A stretch of 64,000 nucleotides of DNA from Heliobacterium mobile (GTDB lineage: Bacteria > Bacillota > Desulfitobacteriia > Heliobacteriales > Heliobacteriaceae), in assembly GCF_009720735.1 (NCBI RefSeq), contig NZ_WNKU01000015.1, forward strand, positions 23,117 through 87,116, in the 5' to 3' direction. The notes under the pieces are model-generated. The model did no database searches, had not been told where the DNA came from, and worked only from the letters and a program-made list of their open reading frames with translations. Shown here in pieces: positions 53,117 to 62,593 of this stretch (positions are counted from its first letter, which is position 1; each line of letters begins with the position of its first letter). The position numbers were made by a program, and so were the translations under genes.

Positions 53117-53726
53117 TTACTGAATACTTTTTTTATTCGATAAGTTCATAGACAAAAAAGAATCGAGTAAACGCCCCATTGCGCTATCTTTGCCTTTGAA
53201 CAAGATATGGGCCATTATAGCGGCATTATGTGGGATATTGGGTTTAAGGTGATTTTTACTGGGATTCAAGACAGCTACACAGACATCGAGCTTATTCTCC
53301 TGCGTTTCAACGTAAAAAAAAGAACCTATGGCGAAAACTTTTTCATCCTCTAATACAGGAATACTGCTCCATTCAATCCATTTATAACTACCATCTTTAC
53401 ACATTATTCGACTGGTGTTAAAGATGGGCTTCGACTCACCGATGTTCATCTCTATGATTTTTATTGCCTCATCCCTGTCTTCTGGATGAATAAAAATTCT
53501 TGCTGTTTATGCCAATAAGTTCTTCAGGAGTATACCCAAACAATCTTTCAGTCGATGAGTTGACAGTAATGACTCGCCATTCTAAATCATAAACAACCAG
53601 TAAATCTGAAGTAAGGTTGTAAAAGTTGACTAACTCAGATACGCTTATCTTTGGCAGGGGAGAATGTTCGTTTGATAGACTATCACTCACTTTTTGTCGC
53701 TTGGTTTCTTTAGTCAACGACATCAC
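53117..53726 (-). pseudogene. PAS-domain protein, single-base frameshift
   Basis: Codons 1-80 encode the PAS core (LTSDLLVVYDLEWRVITVNS, GYTPEELIG) and then run into a stop. One base fewer in the TTTTT of the minus strand (53492-53496) restores NFIHPEDRDEA and continues into IGESKPIFNTSRIMCKDGSY and further to 53117, about 200 residues in all. Either a recent mutation, a phase-variable tract or a sequencing error. Confidence 0.8.
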
Positions 53727-54106
53727 CCCTAAAAATCAGATACTTTCAATTATTATCCAGCTAATTATAACTTCTTTCAAGTTAATTTTTGAATATTCTT
53801 GATTGTACATTCACTCTTTCCCCATTGCTGACACGGTAAAAGAAAAAAGCGTTTTTGGCAGATACAGGAGCAAAACGCTTTTTAATGATTTTATTTTAAC
53901 AATTTTAGTTAATCATTTCATAAGGCTTGAGTGAATATGAAATATGAATATCATTAACCGTGTCGGAACGCTGATCACTATGAACCATATCCAAAAATGT
54001 CTACAAAATATTCCGGCGACCAGGAATAAGAGTTGGAAGACATGGTTGATGTCCTTGTGAAGCTAAATAGGTGTGAATAATATTGCTTAAAGGAGATGGC
54101 GAAATC
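53727..54106. other. Intergenic stretch before thioredoxin
   Basis: 380 bases with no gene. Holds the two-way terminator at 53843-53884. The stretch 53807-53842 resembles 50990-51030 (CATTGC.GA.ACGG.AAAAG.AAAAA), perhaps related terminators. The trxA promoter should be at about 53950-54080. Confidence 0.55.
53843..53884. terminator. Bidirectional terminator
   Basis: AAAAAGCGTTTTG and CAAAACGCTTTTT arms around a 14-base loop; T-runs on both strands. Confidence 0.75.
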
Positions 54107-54436
54107 GTGGCGAGTGCAAACGTATTGACCTTGACTGATGAAAACTTCCAATCGACTGTTCTCGAAGCGGATAAAACGGTCCTAGTTGACTTTTGGGCAG
54201 ACTGGTGTGGTCCCTGCAAGATGATGACTCCGATCATCGATAAGTTAGCTGACCAGTTAGATGGCAAAGCCCTCATAGGCAAGCTCAATATAGATGAGAA
54301 TAGACATACTCCTGCCAAATACGGAATCAGGTCCATCCCGACGTTGTTGATCTTCAAAAACGGGCAAGTGGTTGATCAATCTGTTGGTGCTAAAACTAAT
54401 GCTCAGGTGCGGAGTCTGTTAGAAAAAAACCTGTAA
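54107..54436 (+). CDS. trxA: Thioredoxin
   Basis: 109 aa from GTG 54107, downstream of AAAGGAG. Active site ADWCGPCKMM and the cis-Pro loop RSIPTLLIFKNG. Reduces disulfides, including those of reductase enzymes. The GTG is preferred to the TTG at 54083 by length and alignment to the usual thioredoxin N-terminus. Confidence 0.95.
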   Translation: MASANVLTLTDENFQSTVLEADKTVLVDFWADWCGPCKMMTPIIDKLADQLDGKALIGKLNIDENRHTPAKYGIRSIPTLLIFKNGQVVDQSVGAKTNAQVRSLLEKNL

Positions 54437-54704
54437 GACAATAAAACGTTCAAAATGGCAACACAATTTCTATCCCATATTTGCATAATCAAATTTCCTT
54501 ACAGCTTTGTGGCCTGAAATCCTCGGTTATCGGTATTCGCCGGTAACCGTTTTTTTTCGGGTTCATATCACACATGAATTAATTTTCCAAATATTACACC
54601 TCTAAAACTTAAAATATAATGACACTCGCCCCGATATTATGTTAAAATTTAAACTGTTCTAATTAATGAACGTGATTTCAATAATAAAAAAAGGAGGGCT
54701 TTTA
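54437..54704. other. Intergenic stretch before the chemoreceptor
   Basis: Plus-strand terminator-like hairpin at 54517-54558 (TCGGTTATCGG..CCGGTAACCG then TTTTTTTC), ending thioredoxin. The chemoreceptor promoter lies further right in an AT-rich stretch; no clear boxes. Confidence 0.5.
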
Positions 54705-56402
54705 GTGAGTTTAAAACAGAAATTACTGGCTGGGTTCCTTTCAATCATTTTATTAATGATAGTGTCGAGTACGGTAGCTGTTTGGAATATGGGAAATATG
54801 GGAGACTCCGCATATGAAATCAAATATTCTTCAGTACCAAGTCTAGAAGATGGTGGATGGTTAAACGGAGCTGTGTCGGACGTTCCTAGGCTGTTATTAT
54901 TAATAGCGATAGAAACAGATCTTCAAAAAATGGATAAAATAGAATCAGAGGAATTAAACCCATTACTTAAAAAAATCAATACACAAATGGAAATCTATCG
55001 AGAAAAATACATAACCACTGATGAAGAAATAAAGTTGTATAACTCCTTTATGAATGATTGGTCGACTTTTTTAAGTAAGATACCTTCAATTGTTACTGCG
55101 GGAAAGGCAAATCAGTTCGAATTGACAAACCAGAGGTTATTGGAGGTTCAGCCCGTTTGGGTAAGAGCTAATGATACCATGCTAAAACTCATAGAATACA
55201 ACGCAAACGAGGCCAAAGAAGACGCTGCTCGTTCAGTAGAAACTTATCAGCACGGAAAAGTGATCATAATTTCTTTTAGCGTAATAGCTACTTTATTAGG
55301 AATTATTGTCGCTCTATGGATTGCAAAACTAATTTCAGACCCAATTATAAATCTACAATCGCTCATGATTAAGGCAGGGAACGGGGATTTAACCGTTCAA
55401 GCAGAAGTTAAATCTAGCGATGAAATAGGCCAATTAATGATATCGTTTAATCAGATGATTGGTAACCAAATTGATGTCGTAAAAGGCGTTGTTCATGCTT
55501 CAGGGCAGGTAGCCGCAACATCAGAAGAATTAGCTGCATCCGCAGAACAAACATCAAAAGCTGCCGATCAAATTGGGCGAAACGTTCAGGAGGTGGCCAC
55601 TGGTGTAGAAATAACATCAAAAGCTGTTGAAAACACGAGTATAGTGGGACAGAAAATTGGGGAAGCCATACAAACGATAACCGTTAATTCAGCGAAAATG
55701 AGTTCTTCCTCGACAGAAGTGCTTAGGGCTACAGAAAATGGTCTTGGTTCAATTAAAAATGTAACGAATCAAATGGATAGGCTAAATTCTGTTGTAGAGG
55801 ATTCGGCTAATACTATACACAATTTAGGCGAAAAGTCTCAATCGATTAGCCAAATTGTCAATGTTATTACTAACATCGCAAGTCAGACAAATCTACTTGC
55901 TCTGAACGCAGCGATTGAAGCGGCACGAGCGGGTGAAATGGGAAGAGGTTTTGCAGTCGTGGCCGAAGAGGTTCGAAAATTAGCCGAAGAATCTGCGAAA
56001 GCTACCCAAGAAATCAGTACCTTAATTCTTGAAGTTCAATCAGAAACAAAAAAAGCCGTAGAATCAATGAATAAAGGAACCTTGGAAGTCAAAAACAGTA
56101 CACATTTGGTTCATCAGTCTGGAGAACAGTTTCAAAAAATTGCAAAACTTGTAGAGGGCGTTACACAACAGATCCACGATGTTTCTATTTTGATAGAAGA
56201 AGTTTCTTTAGCTAGCGAAGGAATGCAATCATCGATGAAACAAATAAAAACTTTGGCTGAAAAATCATCGGCCGAAACTCAGGGGATTGCCGCAGCTTCT
56301 CAAGAACAGACCGCCTCTATGGAAGAGATTGCATCAGCATCTCAAAACCTAACTTACTTAGCCGAGGAATTACAGAGTCGAGTACAGACCTTCAAGTTAT
56401 AG
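54705..56402 (+). CDS. Methyl-accepting chemotaxis protein
   Basis: 565 aa from GTG 54705 after AAAGGAGGG. Transmembrane helix 1 (about 7-29), a four-helix-bundle ligand-binding domain, helix 2 (about 186-208), HAMP (about 210-262: [20 protein letters not shown]), and the signalling tip with [20 protein letters not shown]. Senses a ligand outside the cell and signals to CheA. Confidence 0.95.
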   Translation: MSLKQKLLAGFLSIILLMIVSSTVAVWNMGNMGDSAYEIKYSSVPSLEDGGWLNGAVSDVPRLLLLIAIETDLQKMDKIESEELNPLLKKINTQMEIYREKYITTDEEIKLYNSFMNDWSTFLSKIPSIVTAGKANQFELTNQRLLEVQPVWVRANDTMLKLIEYNANEAKEDAARSVETYQHGKVIIISFSVIATLLGIIVALWIAKLISDPIINLQSLMIKAGNGDLTVQAEVKSSDEIGQLMISFNQMIGNQIDVVKGVVHASGQVAATSEELAASAEQTSKAADQIGRNVQEVATGVEITSKAVENTSIVGQKIGEAIQTITVNSAKMSSSSTEVLRATENGLGSIKNVTNQMDRLNSVVEDSANTIHNLGEKSQSISQIVNVITNIASQTNLLALNAAIEAARAGEMGRGFAVVAEEVRKLAEESAKATQEISTLILEVQSETKKAVESMNKGTLEVKNSTHLVHQSGEQFQKIAKLVEGVTQQIHDVSILIEEVSLASEGMQSSMKQIKTLAEKSSAETQGIAAASQEQTASMEEIASASQNLTYLAEELQSRVQTFKL

Positions 56403-56412
56403 AATATGGGAA

Positions 56413-56446
56413 GGCGTGACCTCGTTGGGTCACGCTTTTCCTTTTT
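56413..56446 (+). terminator. Terminator of the chemoreceptor gene
   Basis: GCGTGACC/GGGTCACGC with a TCGTT-type loop and TTTTCCTTTTT. Confidence 0.9.
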
Positions 56447-56686
56447 CTAAAGATATTCCCGATACACCGGCAAAAGTACGGTCTTCTGTTTAGCTAGCTC
56501 TTCAAATTATAACCGGCAACACTTTTCCCGAAGACGATCGACCTCTTGGACCCTAGGATAGCTTGTTACTACTACTGGCCAACAGAAGTCGCGAGGCTTC
56601 GTGGCGTTTTTTTTGGATTAATTTCAGAAGTTTATCTACTTCATCTGCAATAATCACTCAAAATGATATGATTTGAAATTTTAAGG

Positions 56687-57250
56687 TTATTGTTCTTGTG
56701 ACTTCTTGTAAGCCTCACCTTCTTTAAACAGCTCCCCAACGGCTTGCCCTAAATTCCAATAGCTATTGCCCATCATTATCATCGGATTAATTTTTTGAGG
56801 ATCAACTCTTCCATCTGTAAGGGATTCTTGATTCGCATATGCAGAAACTATCTCACCGAAAAACATTTCAAAATCAAATATCGGCATACTTTTAATGACC
56901 TTGCAAAGCATGTTGATTGGGCATTCGCTGATCATCGGTGCTCTACCTAATTCATCATAAAACGAGCTAAACATATTCGCCTTGCTTGTTTCTTTTCCCG
57001 ACACTATACCGCAATAATCGGTTACTTGAACCATGTCCGCCGAAGGGATGTTTATGCTAAAATACCCATTCTCTTTGACACCTGTGGTTGTATAGTGAGT
57101 GCTTCGAAGTGAGATATAGAGTACGGGTTCAAGACTAACCACTCCACAGGCTCCAATAGTGGCGTAGTTCGGTTTTCCATCAACGTCCGCTCCTGCTAAT
57201 ACGGTGGGAAATGGGCCGAGTGGCCTGATTGGGATTTTTACCTTCTCCAT
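56687..57250 (-). CDS. Flavin reductase family protein (FMN split-barrel)
   Basis: 187 aa; ATG after GCAGGAGG. Features VLAGADVDGKPNYATIGACGVVSLEP, SLRSTHYTTTGVKENGYFSINI-like segments matching flavin reductase-like FMN-binding proteins of anaerobes. Binds FMN and likely reduces flavin or oxidised substrates. Confidence 0.85.
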   Translation of the reverse strand: MEKVKIPIRPLGPFPTVLAGADVDGKPNYATIGACGVVSLEPVLYISLRSTHYTTTGVKENGYFSINIPSADMVQVTDYCGIVSGKETSKANMFSSFYDELGRAPMISECPINMLCKVIKSMPIFDFEMFFGEIVSAYANQESLTDGRVDPQKINPMIMMGNSYWNLGQAVGELFKEGEAYKKSQEQ

Positions 57251-57570
57251 AAAGATTCCTCCTGCTTCTTATAAACCCATGTATTATCTTGCCCATAAAA
57301 ACGAAATCGTGTCTCATTGAGGTTTGCCCCTAATGTTTTCTTGTACAGTGAATTATAATGAACCATCCGCCTCTGTTCTACACTAACCCTAATACAAAAT
57401 AAACTGACTGCTGGGTCGGGAAACCAAGTGGGATTTGGGCATTCCTGGAGATATTTTTGAGTTTTTTAATAGAGAGATTACGGCCCGATTCGGTGTAGGG
57501 TCGATCGTAAATGAAGGAGATATTAAACGGACATTATATAGTCATAGAAGATTAAAAAGGCGTAGATTTT
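57251..57570. other. Intergenic stretch before the first deacetylase
   Basis: 320 bases. The right half is covered by an open frame without a start (57408-57578, listed separately). In the left part I see only AT-rich sequence with a possible flavin reductase promoter on the minus strand. Confidence 0.5.
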
Positions 57571-57578
57571 ATGAATAA
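57408..57578 (+). pseudogene. Protein-like fragment ahead of the deacetylase
   Basis: 56 codons without ATG/GTG/TTG and ribosome site at the front; GDIFEFFNREITARFGVGSI and a basic end (SHRRLKRRRFYE) read like real protein. It overlaps the start of the deacetylase by 8 bp. Possibly the end of a lost gene. Confidence 0.35.
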
Positions 57579-58365
57579 AAATATTCGCACCATAACACTT
57601 ATCCTTATTACGACGGTCATAATATCCGCTTGCGTGAAAAACCCCTTCAAACGAGTAACTGATCCTAGTCCCGATACGACTATTCCCGTTAGAGAGTTAC
57701 AGGACTACAATACTAATCCTGAACAGGCCAGGGCACTACAAGAAGAATATCAAGGAACCTTATTCTATAAAGGAAACTCCGCAAAGAGGTACGTAGCATT
57801 AACCTTTGATGATGGCCCCGATAATTTCTACACCCCACGAATTCTCGATATACTCCGCGATAAAGGAGTAAAAGCTACGTTTTTTATTGTCGGTAAACAG
57901 GCAAATACCTTTCCAGAGGTGTTACGTCGGATCGCACTTGAAGGCCATGGAATCGGGAATCATACTTGGGATCATCCAAAGCTACCCAACTTATCTACGG
58001 TTGAATTGGTAAACGAAATACAATTAACAGAGAATGAGATACACCGTATCACGGAACTGAAGACTAGATTATTTCGAACACCATATGGTTCTATCAACGG
58101 AACTATAATAAAGGAACTACAAAACATGGGATATAAAGTAATTGAGTGGTCGATATACAGTCGTGACTTAAAAGGTAAAACCAAAAATCAAATACTTGAT
58201 GTGGTGAAGAAAGAGGTTACACCGGGAAGTATTATTTTACAACACTGCAGGGCGACCATACCCGGACAATTGAATGCAGCCGTTGAAGCGCTACCCGAAA
58301 TGATCGATCAATTACGTTCCCATGGATATGATTTTGTAACGGTCGATACCATTATTCAAAAATAG
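57571..58365 (+). CDS. Polysaccharide deacetylase lipoprotein 1
   Basis: 264 aa. Signal peptide with lipobox IISAC (Cys about 21), then the NodB domain: TFDDGPD (motif 1), HTWDHPKL (motif 2 His pair), RTPYGS (motif 3) and ILQHCR near the end. Removes acetyl groups from cell-wall or spore glycan outside the membrane. 14 residues of low-complexity linker follow the lipid Cys. Confidence 0.92.
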   Translation: MNKNIRTITLILITTVIISACVKNPFKRVTDPSPDTTIPVRELQDYNTNPEQARALQEEYQGTLFYKGNSAKRYVALTFDDGPDNFYTPRILDILRDKGVKATFFIVGKQANTFPEVLRRIALEGHGIGNHTWDHPKLPNLSTVELVNEIQLTENEIHRITELKTRLFRTPYGSINGTIIKELQNMGYKVIEWSIYSRDLKGKTKNQILDVVKKEVTPGSIILQHCRATIPGQLNAAVEALPEMIDQLRSHGYDFVTVDTIIQK

Positions 58366-58554
58366 AGTGCAGGATTTTACCTTGGTGACAAAATACAACC
58401 GCTCACCCCCACTGGCTTCTTCGGAAAGGTCGACGAAGTGGCTCTGAGAAACGAGGGGTTGTACTGTTATCCTATTCGAAAGTATAGTCTGTTGGTATGC
58501 GAATACGATGATTACCAGTGTATCCCTGTAAGAATCCATTCCATATATGCATAG
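58366..58554 (+). other. In-frame extension after the deacetylase amber stop
   Basis: The TAG of the deacetylase is followed in the same frame by 62 sense codons of protein-like sequence (GFFGKVDEVALRNEGLYCYP, LLVCEYDDYQCIPV) ending in TAG. No start codon with ribosome site. It may be a decayed gene or stop-codon read-through tail. Confidence 0.35.
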
Positions 58555-58591
58555 TACTTTCTGAAGGGCTATTTGGAATGGAGGAATTACT

Positions 58592-59443
58592 CTGAAGAAT
58601 AGAAAATTTAAATTATTAGGATTACTAATCGCATTATTAGGCTTTATTGGATACGGACTTTTCGAATTAACACGAATTTATGAACAATATGATTGGCCAA
58701 TTGAGGAAGTATCAAAAGCCGTCGAAAGTCAAGATCCCAATAGAAAGTATGGTTGGGGAATTGCTAAAACCAAAGATGAGCAACCTCCATTTGTTCCTGA
58801 CTGGTTAAAGTCGATATTAAAAAAAAATGGTGCCTTTTATATTGGAGATACTAGTCGTAAATATGTCGCCGTTACTTTTGATATGGGTTATGAACTTGAA
58901 GGGGCAACTCCTCGTATTTTAGATATCATGGCTAAGCACAATGCCAAAGGCACTTTCTTTTTGTGTGGGCACTGGGTAAAAACCCAACCAGAACTATTAA
59001 GACGTCTCATTGCAGAAGGGCACACGGTCGGGAATCATACATGGAACCACCCAAGTTTACCGAGTCTTACTCAAGATAAGCTGACGAGAGAAATCATGGT
59101 ACTAAACAAAGATATCGAACTTGCATCAGGCTGCGATTATAAAACAAAATATCTACGTCCGCCAAAAGGTGAGTTTAGCCGAAATAGCCTAGAGGCAACG
59201 AAAAATCTCGGGTTTCAGTCTGTGTTCTGGAGTATAGCCACTGACGATTGGTCTCCATTAGCGACAACAAAAAAAGTTCAAGAAGACATCGTCAAACAAA
59301 TTCATCCCGGGGCAATCATTCTTTTACACGGTAACTCCAAACCCGTCGTGGATTCCCTGGATTACATTATTACTTCAATAAAGGAAAAAGGATATACGAT
59401 CGTTACTCTCGACGAAATCCAAAGTTCAACGATGACAGAATAG
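58592..59443 (+). CDS. Polysaccharide deacetylase 2, probable CTG start
   Basis: 283 aa from CTG 58592, 7 nt after GGAGG; no ATG/GTG/TTG start lies between the in-frame stop and an N-terminal anchor (FKLLGLLIALLGFIGYGLF). NodB domain: TFDMGYE (first Asp kept, second changed), HTWNHPSLP, RPPKGEFS and LLHGNS. The DMG in place of DDG is shared by several spore-associated deacetylases (PdaA-like), which act on muramic acid. Confidence 0.85.
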   Translation: MKNRKFKLLGLLIALLGFIGYGLFELTRIYEQYDWPIEEVSKAVESQDPNRKYGWGIAKTKDEQPPFVPDWLKSILKKNGAFYIGDTSRKYVAVTFDMGYELEGATPRILDIMAKHNAKGTFFLCGHWVKTQPELLRRLIAEGHTVGNHTWNHPSLPSLTQDKLTREIMVLNKDIELASGCDYKTKYLRPPKGEFSRNSLEATKNLGFQSVFWSIATDDWSPLATTKKVQEDIVKQIHPGAIILLHGNSKPVVDSLDYIITSIKEKGYTIVTLDEIQSSTMTE

Positions 59444-59560
59444 TAATATTCTCCTTAAATTTAACACCCTAGGGACGTATATTGCCTTAGGCATTCACCT
59501 CGCAATCTCTTCCAGAATAAGGTATAAAGGGTTGATAATTCTGGAAAGGAGGGAATGTCT

Positions 59561-59860
59561 ATGCTGCATACTCACAGATTCTCATTCTTGACTAATCGAG
59601 CTAAAAATCACCGACATCGGATGTCTGGTTTTACCACGTATAAAGCTGACGTTCCTGGTCACAGACACGTTTTTTTCGGTAGTACAACTTTAAGTCTTGA
59701 TCATGTACACTTTTTTACCAATGTCACTGGTCCGCCAGTTCGTGTTCGAGGTGGAGAACATTTTCATAGAATGAGAGGTCGTACAAGTTTTATTCTTGGG
59801 CATTCGCATGCCTATAATGGCCGCTCACAACTAGACCGGGATTTACCTACAATTAGATAG
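59561..59860 (+). CDS. ymaF: YmaF-like histidine-rich protein
   Basis: 99 aa from ATG 59561, 8 nt after AGGAGGG. Repeated HxH motifs (HTHRFSF, GHRHVFF, DHVHFF, EHFHRM, GHSHAY) of the YmaF family of spore-formers. His clusters may bind metal; function unknown. Followed by a strong terminator. Confidence 0.85.
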   Translation: MLHTHRFSFLTNRAKNHRHRMSGFTTYKADVPGHRHVFFGSTTLSLDHVHFFTNVTGPPVRVRGGEHFHRMRGRTSFILGHSHAYNGRSQLDRDLPTIR

Positions 59861-59873
59861 CAATTTAGATTGT

Positions 59874-59899
59874 CCGCCCTTCATCGGGCGGCTTTTTTG
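59874..59899 (+). terminator. Terminator of the ymaF-like gene
   Basis: CCGCCC/GGGCGG around TTCATC, then CTTTTTTG. Confidence 0.92.
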
Positions 59900-60446
59900 T
59901 TGGTAATGCTCTTTATATCTAATTCTCAGGCACCCCCATACCCCTCAACAGCAACACAGCCCCCAAAACTGCAGATCATCCTTTCTATGTTCGCTCGCTT
60001 CTGTTCCCCCGGTGGGCAACAGTGAGCTTCGGTCAATTACCCAATAAAACTGCAGAACAATTGTAGTCCTCCGAACCACAGGCCCGTTTAAAACAAGAAA
60101 ACCCCACCACACTCGGCGGGCTTTTCATGCTGTGTTCCCTTAAGTTAATCCTTTCTTCTACCAAGCAATGATTTAACGAGGCCCGATAGGGTCTACGCTT
60201 TAAGTTAGAAGTTTTTCGTTGTTGGTGACGATGGTTGTTCTATTTGTTCTAGCCCCTGTTTCTTAATCCGATTTAACGCAATTAAATACGAGAGGAAATT
60301 ACTGGTAGGAAGTTAAAGTTTTGGCGGCAGGAAGTGAGTATGAGCTAATATTTGTCACCTAATTGTAACGAAACTGTAAAACAATTGAAACTAAGTAGTG
60401 AGATAATAGGGTGGACGGATAAATTAATCGAAAGGGTCGTATTACA
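59900..60446. other. Long intergenic stretch
   Basis: About 550 bases without a gene. A weak hairpin CCCACC...GGCGGG with TTTTC at 60102-60126 is the only structure. The promoter of the next gene is probably at 60360-60415; no consensus pair is clear. Confidence 0.5.
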
Positions 60447-60773
60447 ATGAAAAGGCAAATTATTGCTACAGCTCTCGGAGCTACATTACTCGTCAGCATC
60501 GTGAGCCTTTCTGGGCCTGCAGATGCAAGAATGGGTATGCGAGGTAACGGGAGCAGTGCTATGGCAACAGGTTACCAAGCTCAAGGTCTTTGTAACGGTC
60601 AAGGGCACGGACTGAGAATGGGACTCTGTCAAACTCAAAATATAACTCCTCCGCCCTGGCAAGGCACGGGTAGAACGCTATCCCCGGAAGATCGGCAAGC
60701 TTGGTTTGAAGGAAGAGAAGCCAGACATGCAGCTTGGTTACAACAATTACAGCAACAACAAAGCCAAGAATAA
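60447..60773 (+). CDS. Secreted PPWQGTG-motif protein
   Basis: 108 aa. Sec signal peptide (cleavage about ADA-RM, residue 27), a Gly/Met/Arg-rich middle and the C-terminal block PPWQGTGRTLSPEDRQAW followed by EGREARHAAW and a Gln-rich end. A related lipoprotein with the same block follows 40 bp downstream. No known function. Confidence 0.65.
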   Translation: MKRQIIATALGATLLVSIVSLSGPADARMGMRGNGSSAMATGYQAQGLCNGQGHGLRMGLCQTQNITPPPWQGTGRTLSPEDRQAWFEGREARHAAWLQQLQQQQSQE

Positions 60774-60813
60774 TTAATACTCCCGCATAAAGTTTTCAAG
60801 AGGATGTGTTTCT

Positions 60814-61101
60814 TTGTTCGTGGCTCTAAAACGTTTCGCAAGTCTTCTCATTATCCCGTTAGTTATTGGATGTTCCGCCCAAAACCCTTCTATACCTACA
60901 CAAAAAACGATAGAAAATCAATCACAGTCGGACGCTAGCAATAATCAAATCGGGAACGGACAGCACCTACAACAAAATGGGACTGCACCTCCATGGCAAG
61001 GTACGGGCAAGACTCTATCTCCAGAAGAACGGCAGCAAGGGATTGAGGGCAGAGATGCGCGTCAAAAAGCTTGGCAACAACAACAACAAAATCAACAATA
61101 A
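60814..61101 (+). CDS. Lipoprotein with PPWQGTG motif
   Basis: 95 aa; TTG at 60814 after AGAGG. Lipobox LVIGC (Cys about 20). The C-terminal block PPWQGTGKTLSPEERQ, EGRDARQKAW and Gln-rich tail match the upstream gene, so the two arose by duplication and differ in anchoring: one free, one lipid-bound. Confidence 0.7.
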   Translation: MFVALKRFASLLIIPLVIGCSAQNPSIPTQKTIENQSQSDASNNQIGNGQHLQQNGTAPPWQGTGKTLSPEERQQGIEGRDARQKAWQQQQQNQQ

Positions 61102-61107
61102 GTTCAA

Positions 61108-61145
61108 AACAAGCGTTTGGCTATATAGGGCCGGACGCTTTCTTT
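61108..61145 (+). terminator. Terminator of the PPWQGTG operon
   Basis: AAGCGT..GGC pairs with GCC..ACGCTT, then TCTTTATATT. Confidence 0.75.
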
Positions 61146-61170
61146 ATATTATCGCGAGAAACCACTCTCA

Positions 61171-61602
61171 TTATTCAACGTCAATCGAGTTGAAGTATGT
61201 TTTTTTACCGTTTTTATACACATACATAGAGTCGTATTTTTTATTTAGCGATATCTTATATAATACGCTTGACTCTATACCCTCACGTTTATAATCATTA
61301 TAATCTTCATTATAAAAAATCCTGAGTTCGTCATCGTTACTTTCAACTTTAACATCTGAAACCACTGGAATCTTATTGCTTTGGTAGCTGATAACATTAT
61401 TAATATACAAATAATATGTATCCTTATTCTCTAAAAGAAATACTCCATCCTCTTTGGAATGTAAGTTGATAAAGTCAATAACCCTCTTGTTTTGATGTTT
61501 TATATCAGTTTTTTCACATGTCAATTTAGGAGTAAAATCGCAACCCGTTAAAAGTATAACAAACAAAGATATAAGAGTTATAAGTCTTTTGATAATACTC
61601 AC
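61171..61602 (-). CDS. Lipoprotein of unknown function
   Basis: 143 aa; GTG start after AGGATAGG. Signal sequence with lipobox LLTGC (Cys 21), then a Lys/Asp-rich, beta-leaning domain with repeated Tyr (YYLYINN, SMYVYKN). Convergent with the PPWQGTG pair. No family recognised. Confidence 0.65.
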   Translation of the reverse strand: MSIIKRLITLISLFVILLTGCDFTPKLTCEKTDIKHQNKRVIDFINLHSKEDGVFLLENKDTYYLYINNVISYQSNKIPVVSDVKVESNDDELRIFYNEDYNDYKREGIESSVLYKISLNKKYDSMYVYKNGKKTYFNSIDVE

Positions 61603-61618
61603 TCCTATCCTGCTAGCT

Positions 61619-62152
61619 TCAGAGATTTTGCGGATTAGTTTCAGAAGCTTCTATCGACTCCTTCTGTACAGTACGAGTTTTCATAATGCGGTTATAAATA
61701 AAGCAAATCAAAAATCCAATAATGAATCCGCCGACCACAGCAACAACAATCCATTCAACCATGCCTCCAAGAATAATATCATCCCAAATTACGCTCTTCC
61801 AATTATCCCAGAAAAACGGTGTGCTGTGATTTGAGAAATGTAACTCTTGTCTAGTTGGTAAAAATGCAAGTTGAACCGCATTGGTCAAGTAATAAGAAAC
61901 AATGGCGGCAGACCAAGTTAAGCTGTTGGCTAAGGCCGACCGCAGCATTGATCGGGAGATTTTTGCCTCGTATAAAGCGATAGGAACAATAGGTACTACC
62001 CAGATACCAATACTCAACACTAACCAGGTAATCTCACCAGCGAGACTGGAATAAGTTTGTAGATGCATTAGATTGGATAAGAAACCATGATAGTAAAAGT
62101 CAAATACTCCAAACACAATTCCGGTTATGAGATAAATGAACCAACGCCTCAC
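61619..62152 (-). CDS. Multi-pass membrane protein
   Basis: 177 aa from GTG 62152, 5 nt after GGAGGGG. About five hydrophobic segments (FIYLITGIVFGVF, ITWLVLSIGIWVVPIVPIAL, LTWSAAIVSYYLTNAV, WIVVAVVGGFIIGFLICFIY) and a polar C-terminus. One base after the 42-aa gene, so co-translated. Function unknown. Confidence 0.7.
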   Translation of the reverse strand: MRRWFIYLITGIVFGVFDFYYHGFLSNLMHLQTYSSLAGEITWLVLSIGIWVVPIVPIALYEAKISRSMLRSALANSLTWSAAIVSYYLTNAVQLAFLPTRQELHFSNHSTPFFWDNWKSVIWDDIILGGMVEWIVVAVVGGFIIGFLICFIYNRIMKTRTVQKESIEASETNPQNL

Positions 62153-62153
62153 C

Positions 62154-62282
62154 CTAGCCCCTCCCTTCCGTTTGGCCACGGCCAGATCGACCACCACGTA
62201 TGGCTTTAATCACTATCGCAATTAATATCACGATCGCAGCTAATATCGTTGCCACTATAGCCTTAAAGAGAAAGGACCTCAT
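62154..62282 (-). CDS. Small single-pass membrane peptide (42 aa)
   Basis: 42 aa; ATG 62282 after GGGGGGAGATC. One hydrophobic helix (AIVATILAAIVILIAIVI) then a basic Gly/Arg-rich tail. Upstream partner of the multi-pass membrane protein. Confidence 0.65.
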   Translation of the reverse strand: MRSFLFKAIVATILAAIVILIAIVIKAIRGGRSGRGQTEGRG

Positions 62283-62593
62283 GATCTCCCCCCATGACAC
62301 GTAAAATCGCTGATTACTTCGCAGGTGATATCACAAAATCCTTCTTTTTCTGGTAATAGCAGTAATTTATTTTCTGGTCTTCCTAAAAATCTGCCCCTCC
62401 ACCTCGCCCTCCTACGCCTCTCAAAAGGACCAACTATACCGTTCATACCACAGACGGGTCTCAAGTCGAAGGTGGGCCATTACATTTTCAAAAATAAAAA
62501 ATAGAGATAGCGCAAACAATATCATGTATAATCTCCGGCTTGATTTTTGAAAGACTTGAACGGTAAATAGTATCGGCGATCAATAATCTGCCG

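Noticed and set aside
62279..62464. 61-codon minus-strand frame overlapping the 42-aa gene by ATGA
   Set aside because: Start is a TTG without ribosome site and the translation is Arg-rich low complexity; coupling overlap alone is weak evidence.
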